Assembly (NCBI GenBank): GCA_009760885.1 | Contig: CM019715.1 | Span: 20,636,503-20,700,502, forward strand | From: Achatina immaculata | Taxonomy: Eukaryota > Mollusca > Gastropoda > Stylommatophora > Achatinidae | DNA: 64,000 nt | Reading direction: 5' to 3' | The notes under the pieces: model-generated | Database searches by the model: none | The model's input: only the letters and a program-made list of their open reading frames with translations | Told to the model about the DNA's origin: nothing | In this document: positions 59,801-64,000 of the stretch, piece after piece | Numbering within the stretch: the stretch's first letter is position 1 | Layout: each line of letters starts with the position of its first letter | Program-made: the position numbers and the translations under genes

Positions 59801-62800
59801 GTCTGATCTCTGACCAATCCCCGCCACGCATTCCTCGGTATTTATAGGTCCTATACTTCTCGATCACGTGACGAGCGACTCGTTTCCCCACCCCGTACAC
59901 TGGTGGAGCACCGACTGACCTCTCACATTTGCCCTGGTGGTGTCACTTCGTAATTGGTCTCCTCTTGTCACATCTGGTATTCTCCTTCAACTTTTCATTT
60001 CTGTCATGATGATTTTCCTTCTGTTTTTTGCCCGTTAGTGTCCGTGTCTGACATTGACAGCACATGACTGTGAGGAATAGTGTGTTGTGCAGAGGTACTT
60101 TTGTTTTAATTGTGATGCATTTGTTTTTTTCGGTAAATGTGTCATCTGTCTAGGCTGACAGAAATGCGCTTGTTCATATTTCCATCATCAACCAAAATAA
60201 CAAGAAAAACAAAAAAAATCTCATTAACTCAAACAAAAACCTATGAATTATATTTATCTCCAATATATCAATACAAAATTATACTCATAACACTTAGGTA
60301 ATGATCTTGAAGCATTAGTCTTATTTCTTTATACTGCAGCTGGTAGTAAACATGTATGCTGAGATAGAAACTTAGTAGCTAAAAACATCCGTACCACAGA
60401 CACTGACTAATTCGTAATACAAGCCAGGCAACGTTGTGTGTGACCACCGCGAGCATTGATACAAGCCAGGCAACGTTGTGTGTGACCACTACGAGCATTG
60501 ATACAAGCCAGGCAACGTTGTGTGTGACCACCACAAGCATTGATACAAGCCAGGCAACGTTGTGTGTGACCACCGCGAGCATTGATACAAGCCAGGCAAC
60601 GTTGTGTGTGACCACCGCGAGCACTGATACAAGCCAGGCAACGTTGTGTGTGACCACCGCGAGCATTGATACAAGCCAGGCAACGTTGTGTGTGACCACC
60701 ACGAGCATTGATACAAGCCAGGCAACGTTGTGTGTGACCACCACGAGCATTGATACAAGCCAGGCAACGTTGTGTGTGACCACCACGAGCATTGATACAA
60801 GCCAGGCAACGTTGTGTGTGACCACCACGAGCATTGATACAAGCCAGGCAACGTTGTGTGTGACCACCACGAGCATTGATACAAGCCAGGCAACGTTGTG
60901 TGTGACCACCGCGAGCATTGATACAAGCCAGGCAACGTTGTGTGTGACCACCGCGAGCATTGATACAAGCCAGGCAACGTTGTGTGTGACCACCACGAGC
61001 ATTGATACAAGCCAGGCAACGTTGTGTGTGACCACCACGAGCATTGGTACAAGCCAGGCAACGTTGGCTCATGGATAAAATCAACTTCCTGATAGTGTGC
61101 TGCAGGACTGCCTGCCACTCTTGTTGCAGGATTTGAAACAATTGGTTTGGGTTATCACTGGGTAGATGGTTACCTTTTGCTGATCGTCCCAAAATGTACC
61201 AGAGATGTTCAATAGGTTGAGATCAGGTGAGAGCACTGGCCAGTCCATACTCGCGACATGGTGCAGGTTTGAGATCAGGTGAGAGCGCTGGCCAGTCCAT
61301 ACTCGCGACATGGTGCAGGTTTGAGATCAGGTGAGAGCGCTGGCCAGTCCATACTCGCGACATGGTGCAGGTTTGAGATCAGGTGAGAGCACTGGCCAGT
61401 CCATACTCGCGACATGGTGCAGGTTTGAGATCAGGTGAGAGCGCTGGCCAGTCCATACTCGCGACATGGTGCAGGTTTGAGATCAGGTGAGAGCGCTGGC
61501 CAGTCCATACTCGCGACATGGTGCAGGTTTGAGATCAGGTGAGAGCGCTGGCCAGTCCATACTCGCGACATAGTGCTGCTGGAGGAAGTCATTAACAACA
61601 CGGTCTCTGTGGGAACGGGCGTTGTCCATCCTGCAGCACAGTACACTGCCCAATAGCCCGAAGTGCTGGAAGTACAAAAGGCTATACCTAATGGCTGCTA
61701 GGTTCCCTTCGGCATTATACAAGGGCGTTCTGTAGTTCACTGCAAAGGCACCCCATACCATGACTGAGCCATCTCCCTAACTGTATCATCTTGGAAGCGC
61801 TCTCTGGGCCGTATCCACATACGAATTCTGCCATCATAAAGCGACATTATGAACCCTGACTCATCTGTAAAGAGTAGTACGGACTATTGCTGGTATGTTC
61901 ATGCCAGATGAAGTCGAGATCAAGCAAGAGAAGCAACGCGATGGACTTGTGTAGGGAAGGGGAGTAACTGCAGGACGTCTTGAGTGAAGATCTCTCTCAT
62001 GACTCCCGCTGAGAATCGTTTGCTCGCTGACATGTTGCTTGTTTGCTTGCAAATGTGTCAGACCGCGCTGGCGGTTCTGTCTCTCAGTACCATTAGCTTG
62101 ACGTATAGATCTCGTTGCACATTTGATATTTTTAGATGGACAGACCTCCTGGTTGCTTCCACAGTTCCGGTGTTGATAAAACGATCTCGCAGTCTTTGAA
62201 TGACCGAGTGAATGACAGTCTGGCAAAATCCCGCATTGGCCACACATTCTTGGAACCATACCATGGCGAGCTATCTGTCACCATCACGAAGTCGTCGTCT
62301 CTGATACACTGTTAAGCAGTCCCTATAAACGACCCTAAATACCCCTGCATCCGAAAAAAGTGACTGAACTGTGTCCATTGCTACAGAGGCATCACGTGCA
62401 TGGCATGTATGTCACTGTATCCATCGTAGGGTGAAACATGCAAATATTATCGGCAATTTTCTTTGGATTTGATGTGCCTATAACAGGATGATGTACCATG
62501 CTACACCAGAAGAATCTGTCACCATCATGCGGTTTATCAACGTACCTAACCTTGGCAACCAGTTGTCCCGGGCAATCATTTCAATATTTGCAGCGATAAT
62601 TATTTTTCGCAACTCACCTGAAAAATGATTGTGGCCTTTGAATTCCTTTGAGTAGTATACTCACCTGCTACACTCGTTTGTTCTAACACGTGACCACGGA
62701 CAAGTTCCTTAAATGAACATCAGGGCTCGACTAACACCTGGACATCACGTGTACACAGACTTTGCACAACAGATAAATTATTATACAAAACTGTACTCAC

Positions 62801-62943
62801 GTGACCAGTTCGCGGCCAAATCCACTGTCACATCCGGTGACGAAAATGTGTTTCTTGTCAGAGTTACCGACCTTGAATACGCGGATGAATCGGTCCAACA
62901 GAAAGTAGGTCACAATCAGAACGAAGACGATTGTCCAGATCAT
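44047..62943 (-). CDS. Membrane-anchored short-chain dehydrogenase/reductase (SDR9C, retinol/17-beta-HSD type)
   Basis: NAD(P)-dependent oxidoreductase of the retinol/hydroxysteroid SDR group, expected in the ER membrane. Exon 1 is 62943-62801; exon 2 is 51104-50929 or its twin 48490-48315; exon 3 is 44702-44047 (twin at 46480-45786). Splicing E1-E2-E3 is in frame and gives about 324 residues, the usual length. Order: N-terminal membrane helix (MIWTIVFVLIVTYFLLDRF), cofactor motif TGCDSGFG, NNAG, catalytic Ser in VTSSMGRF, and YCVSK (YxxxK). An A stands at -3 of the start codon. Between exons lie LINEs, minisatellites and a Tc1-like element. Exon 2 begins after two codon bases and ends after one, so E2-E2 splicing would break the frame: only one E2 can be used. 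The substrate (retinoid, steroid or other) cannot be told. Confidence 0.92.
45085..45836 (+). repeat. 40-bp minisatellite, array 1 at SDR locus
   Basis: About 19 units of AACTATGTTAGACAACGTAG plus ACACTACATGGACTAAGACT. The right edge runs directly into the end of exon 3 copy b. Confidence 0.95.
45786..46480 (-). pseudogene. SDR exon 3, copy b with minisatellite-derived C-terminus
   Basis: Begins after TCTCTTAG with LWAVVNNAGVIGQIVAAEM and keeps the catalytic Ser, YCVSK and PGYM segments. Compared with copy a, it has Gln for Arg in PGYM(R/Q)TSLF and Leu for Val in GEE(V/L)QAAYG. Homology stops near 45836: after RQKGFT the frame enters the 40-bp minisatellite and ends after SNIVSLSPCSVYVV. The normal stop is lost but the frame stays open, so it may be a usable alternative last exon or a pseudoexon. 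Confidence 0.8.
46856..47258 (+). repeat. 40-bp minisatellite, array 2 at SDR locus
   Basis: About ten units of the same 40-bp repeat, with GTGGACATTGCATGG and GTGAACACTACATAG variants not common in array 1. Confidence 0.95.
48232..48262 (+). repeat. CA/CT microsatellite (copy a)
   Basis: Short CACACA then CTCTCT run. The equivalent tract at 50811-50872 in the second unit is roughly twice as long. Confidence 0.85.
48315..48490 (-). CDS. SDR exon 2, copy a (nearer exon 3)
   Basis: 176 nt with the same splice sites and protein as copy b. Part of the 2572-bp duplication 47259-49633 / 49831-52249. If used, copy b must be skipped, because their phases do not join. Confidence 0.9.
48660..49633 (-). 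pseudogene. RTE-like LINE, family D, truncated copy 1
   Basis: Minus strand: DIKLEVRQGCILSPDLYSLY, NNLRYAEDTVLIAKSEGELQ (the YADD box reads YAED), ISKKRIPPKCSITIDGTNLK, YGREAWPMNKRVQREMEAM, and RFICHFQRRGKLEH. The 5' part is cut off by the minisatellite at 49634. The YAED change in the catalytic box and frameshifts make it dead. Confidence 0.85.
49634..49830 (+). repeat. 40-bp minisatellite, array 3 at SDR locus
   Basis: Five units between the two exon-2 duplication units. Confidence 0.95.
50811..50872 (+). repeat. CA/CT microsatellite (copy b)
   Basis: Longer version of the 48232 tract in the duplicated unit. Confidence 0.85.
50929..51104 (-). CDS. SDR exon 2, copy b (nearer exon 1)
   Basis: 176 nt, acceptor CTGTTTCAG and donor GTAAGC. 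Encodes RLDKMGFPVFAACYTEDG, then RVLAIPFDVTSEDS and VKQKLPDEK. Protein identical to the twin at 48315-48490; the nucleotide differences noted (CCATCC/CCGTCC, ACACG/ACGCG) are silent. Confidence 0.9.
51270..53350 (-). pseudogene. RTE-like LINE, family D, longest copy 2
   Basis: From 53343 down: endonuclease end (RNQIDYIVINRRFRNSLISV, DCNSDHILVVGNVRIRL), connector (WMTEEILQLMDRRRSLIKDK), RT palm (DIKLEVRQGCILSPDLLSLY, NNLRYADDTVLIAKSEGEPH with intact YADD), thumb (CHNEIKSRRAQAKSSFQKMR), and C-terminus (MWFIRKMLKVPWTAKKTN, RFICHFQRRGKLEH). Several stops and frameshifts. 5' truncated at about 53350. Confidence 0.88.
53725..53890 (+). mobile_element. LINE family B 3' fragment, cut copy
   Basis: Encodes EMWFIRRMLRIPWTAKITN and then is cut at 53890 by the duplication joint. 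The complete version is at 55700-56083. Confidence 0.8.
53891..55325 (-). pseudogene. RTE-like LINE, family D, copy 3
   Basis: Duplicate of the 51916-53350 portion: RT palm with RYADDTVLI at 53899-54171, connector (54722-54916) and endonuclease end (SDHILVVG, 54838-55170). One frameshift near 54958 comes from TA expansion. It lacks the C-terminus because it is cut at 53891. Confidence 0.87.
55700..56083 (+). mobile_element. LINE family B 3' fragment
   Basis: Encodes EMWFIRRMLRIPWTAKITN, then after an A-run frameshift RERQCTFIGHAMRRGGIENI, EGRRSRGRPREMILDSLTGW, ending at GTCGGCACGGCACATGATGA. Same family as the relic at 33786-36060. 5' truncated, with a TGA-type tail. Confidence 0.87.
56090..56280 (+). 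repeat. 38-bp minisatellite
   Basis: Five units of GTACCGTGTTGTAAATATGT plus AATTACTCCAGCTACAAG. Single units of the same sequence stand at 53678 and 55678, before the family B LINE pieces, so the LINE fragment sits within the repeat. Confidence 0.9.
56281..56765. other. Unassigned intron sequence
   Basis: Contains a weak ~70-bp repeat (CTGTCTACAAATGATC / CTGTCTACAACTGATC). No gene seen. It lies inside intron 1 of the dehydrogenase. Confidence 0.5.
56765..56940 (-). mobile_element. Short LINE C-terminal fragment
   Basis: Minus strand encodes FVGKRGRGRPRKTWRQEV and LSPIKTSVCPLNTEMYM. The GKRxRGRPRxTW block is typical of the end of RTE-like LINE ORFs. It is cut at 56938 where the next duplication unit starts. 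Confidence 0.6.
57185..58039 (+). mobile_element. Putative LTR of a retrotransposon, copy 1
   Basis: Begins TGTATGCTAG, ends CCCCGTACA (TGTA...TACA), and is followed after one base by TGGTGGAGCACCGAC, which looks like a primer-binding site complementary to a tRNA 3' end (CCA). A TATTTATAG box stands near 57982. No gag or pol follows and no target duplication is evident, so this is only a candidate. Confidence 0.4.
58553..58795 (-). repeat. 42-bp minisatellite, short array
   Basis: Six units of GATACAAGCCAGGCAACGTT plus GTGTGTGACCACCGCGAGCATT. On the minus strand each unit reads QRCLACINARGGHT, the C-terminal block of a Tc1-like transposase. Confidence 0.93.
59042..59896 (+). mobile_element. 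Putative LTR of a retrotransposon, copy 2
   Basis: Second copy of the candidate LTR, with the same ends and PBS-like sequence, created by the segmental duplication and not by retrotransposition, since the flanks are duplicated too. Confidence 0.4.
60415..61075 (-). repeat. 42-bp minisatellite, long array fused to Tc1-like transposase
   Basis: About 16 units. The minus-strand frame is continuous with the transposase C-terminal region (NPNQLFQILQQEWQAVLQHT, then SMSQRCLACTNARGGHTQ) and repeats QRCLACINARGGHT in register up to a stop at 60407, because 42 bp is 14 codons. Confidence 0.93.
61020..62300 (-). pseudogene. Degenerate Tc1-like transposase
   Basis: From 62264 down: HTH part (SVIQRLRDRFINTGTVEATR, DLYVKLMVLRDRTASAV), MREIFTQDVLQLLPFPTQVH, FTDESGF (first catalytic Asp), RIRMWIRPRERFQDD, MVWGAFAVNYRTPLYNAEGN, MDNARSHRDRVVNDFLQQHY (second Asp), WPALSPDL, then a 53-bp tandem expansion, then IEHLW (Glu) and the C-terminal helix (LQQEWQAVLQHTIRKL). 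Many stops and frameshifts. The DDE order is that of Tc1/mariner-superfamily Tc1-like elements. It sits in intron 1 of the dehydrogenase gene. Confidence 0.88.
61199..61575 (+). repeat. 53-bp minisatellite inside the transposase
   Basis: Seven units of TGAGATCAGGTGAGAGCGCT, GGCCAGTCCATACTCGCGAC, ATGGTGCAGGTTT. The unit covers the sequence coding for WPALSPDL of the catalytic core. 53 is not a multiple of three, so the frame rotates. Confidence 0.94.
62301..62800. other. Intron 1 start of the dehydrogenase; possible Tc1 5' flank
   Basis: No gene. It may include the 5' untranslated end of the Tc1-like element, but I could not identify its inverted terminal repeat. Confidence 0.4.
62801..62943 (-). 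CDS. SDR exon 1 (membrane anchor, TGxxxGxG)
   Basis: 143 coding nt from ATG (complement of 62941-62943) to donor GTGAGT. Encodes 47 residues plus two bases: hydrophobic N-terminus, then KKHIFVTGCDSGFGRELV with the Rossmann glycine motif. Only one copy exists in the window. Confidence 0.9.
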
Positions 62944-63550
62944 TGTGTGCAATTTTTTTAATTATTGCTGCAGGAAAATTAACAGAAGCACAAACATTCA
63001 TTTCACAAATACTCAGTCAACAATCATTGTTAGGTTCTTCTATGTTTTCTATTTACTTTTCTCATTTGATTTCTCAGCTTATTTATTGTTGTCTGCAGTG
63101 ATGGGGTCGGATAGCTTCCCTTTGGAGAAATGAAAACCTAAAATTAGTAGCCTGCCAATGTCCCATGTACACACAGAGTCAAACTCACATCCTCGTTATG
63201 CAGGCTGGGATCGGTGGCCGTGAGGCCACTGGTGGCTGAGCTCTGATTCACTCAGGGAGATGAGCTCCTCTGGATTAAATTCTGCCTGTAAACCGGGACT
63301 GACTGCCCCAGCAAGCCGGCGGTAGATCTCTTTACCAGTCGTACAAAAGACAGGAGGAATAGAAGAACTTGTACAAACGGTTAACGACTTGGAAACGTTC
63401 AGATACAAGGAGACGGAAGAGCGATTTCTAAAGATGCACTGTCAGCGTATGTGGCACACATGATAACAAGGAGGAATTAGTGGTGGGAGTGAAGAAGAGA
63501 AATGTAAAAATAACGGGAGTTGCCAGAACCAAAGTAAGATGTAAAAGGCT
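62944..63550. other. Upstream region of the dehydrogenase gene
   Basis: Minus-strand upstream of the start codon. A TTTTCCTGCAG acceptor-like site near 62975 could mark a 5' UTR intron. No TATA box or coding exon is recognised. Confidence 0.4.
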
Positions 63551-63554
63551 GTAA

Positions 63555-64000
63555 ACAATTAGATCAAAATTATATTTTCCTATACTCCGGAGTGAGCGAG
63601 CAAGAAGGAGCAGACCAGGGTGCCGGAATGATCATAGAACCATTCACCGCTGGCCAAACCCTGGACACAAAAATGTATATTAGAAAGAACGATGACTGTT
63701 CAAATAAAAGAAAATGAGGAGACCACAGCTTTTGTAAATATATGTCCCTTGCAATACACCAGCGACAATAAATTCCGAGACGGAGTGGGCATTATTATGT
63801 CAAATGTAGCTGCAAAGAGCCTTGTAGAATGGGAACCAGTGAACAGTCGTATAATAAGAGCACGATACAACCTACGACACGGAAGAATGACAATAGTACA
63901 GTGTTATGCACCCACGAATGATGCAGATGATGATGTGAAAGACGACTTCTATCACCAACTACAACAAATCATCAACAAAGTCCCTAAACACGACATCCTA
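63555..64000 (+). mobile_element. RTE-like LINE endonuclease domain, runs off the window
   Basis: Encodes DGVGIIMSNVAAKSLVEWEP, NSRIIRARYNLRHG, IVQCYAPTNDADDDVKDDFY, the apurinic-endonuclease-like domain of RTE-type LINEs. The frame is open from about 63779 to the window end. Upstream pieces (YSGVSEQEGADQGAGMII, 63580-63640) belong to the same domain in another frame, so this copy is at least partly broken. Confidence 0.82.

Larger units (their letters stand above)
56938..60415 (+). repeat. 1857-bp offset duplication with 42-bp minisatellite at the joint
   Basis: TGGATATTTTTGCTGG at about 56938 recurs at about 58795, and the segments match closely up to 58552 and 60413. Between them lies a short 42-bp array (58556-58795); a longer one follows the second unit. 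At the joint the minisatellite (GTTGTGTGTG) and the unit start (TTTGTGTGG) share TGTGTG. Confidence 0.93.

Noticed and set aside
44047..60415. Reading the duplications as uncollapsed haplotypes
   Set aside because: Not fully rejected: most joints use minisatellite microhomology and the units differ in array lengths, which favours real tandem duplications, but only long reads can settle it.
60434..61118. Two further long frames (plus strand 214 codons, minus strand 209 codons) over the 42-bp array
   Set aside because: Because 42 is a multiple of three, several frames stay open; only the frame continuous with the transposase C-terminus has meaning.

Overview
This window looks like nuclear DNA from an invertebrate animal. 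It has GT-AG introns, split genes, non-LTR retrotransposons of several clades, mariner and Tc1-like transposons, a tRNA-derived SINE and very many minisatellites. The repeat style suggests a mollusc, perhaps a gastropod, but that is only a guess. No bacterial-type genes, rRNA, CRISPR or operons are seen.

Two real host genes can be read. (1) On the + strand at 821-18951, seven exons give the C-terminal ~295 residues and the stop of a stimulatory-type heterotrimeric G-protein alpha subunit (Galpha-s-like). All splice sites and phases agree, and the switch and guanine-binding motifs are present. The 5' exons (P-loop) lie before the window. The protein is divergent: a basic/serine-rich insert and a C-terminus ending in GII instead of the usual Gs tail. 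(2) On the - strand at 62943-44047 lies a membrane-anchored short-chain dehydrogenase/reductase of the retinol/hydroxysteroid type (SDR9C-like). It has one copy of exon 1 but two copies each of exon 2 and exon 3, in the order E1-E2-E2-E3-E3. One exon 3 copy has lost its normal stop and runs into a minisatellite.

Layout: 1-19 kb, G-alpha gene with introns packed with minisatellites, a mariner pair, a mariner nested in a minisatellite, and LINE pieces. 19-24 kb, a 34-bp minisatellite and a 1739-bp tandem duplication. 25-28 kb, a composite 35-bp/33-bp array split by an RTE-like LINE fragment. 29.6 kb, SINE. 31.9-36.7 kb, three LINE relics. 38.1-41.2 kb, a ~3-kb array of a 22-bp unit. 41.6-43.1 kb, LINE relics. 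44-63 kb, the dehydrogenase locus with nested tandem duplications, LINE copies, a putative LTR pair and a Tc1-like element. 63.5 kb to the end, the start of another RTE-like LINE.

The most striking pattern is a set of recent tandem duplications (unit 1.7-2.6 kb). Most have one breakpoint inside a minisatellite and a few bases of microhomology at the joint. In addition, the 42-bp minisatellite at 60.4-61.1 kb is an in-frame amplification of the last codons of a Tc1-like transposase. Coordinates of repeats and relics are read by eye and are approximate at the edges; exon boundaries are exact to the base as far as splice signals allow.
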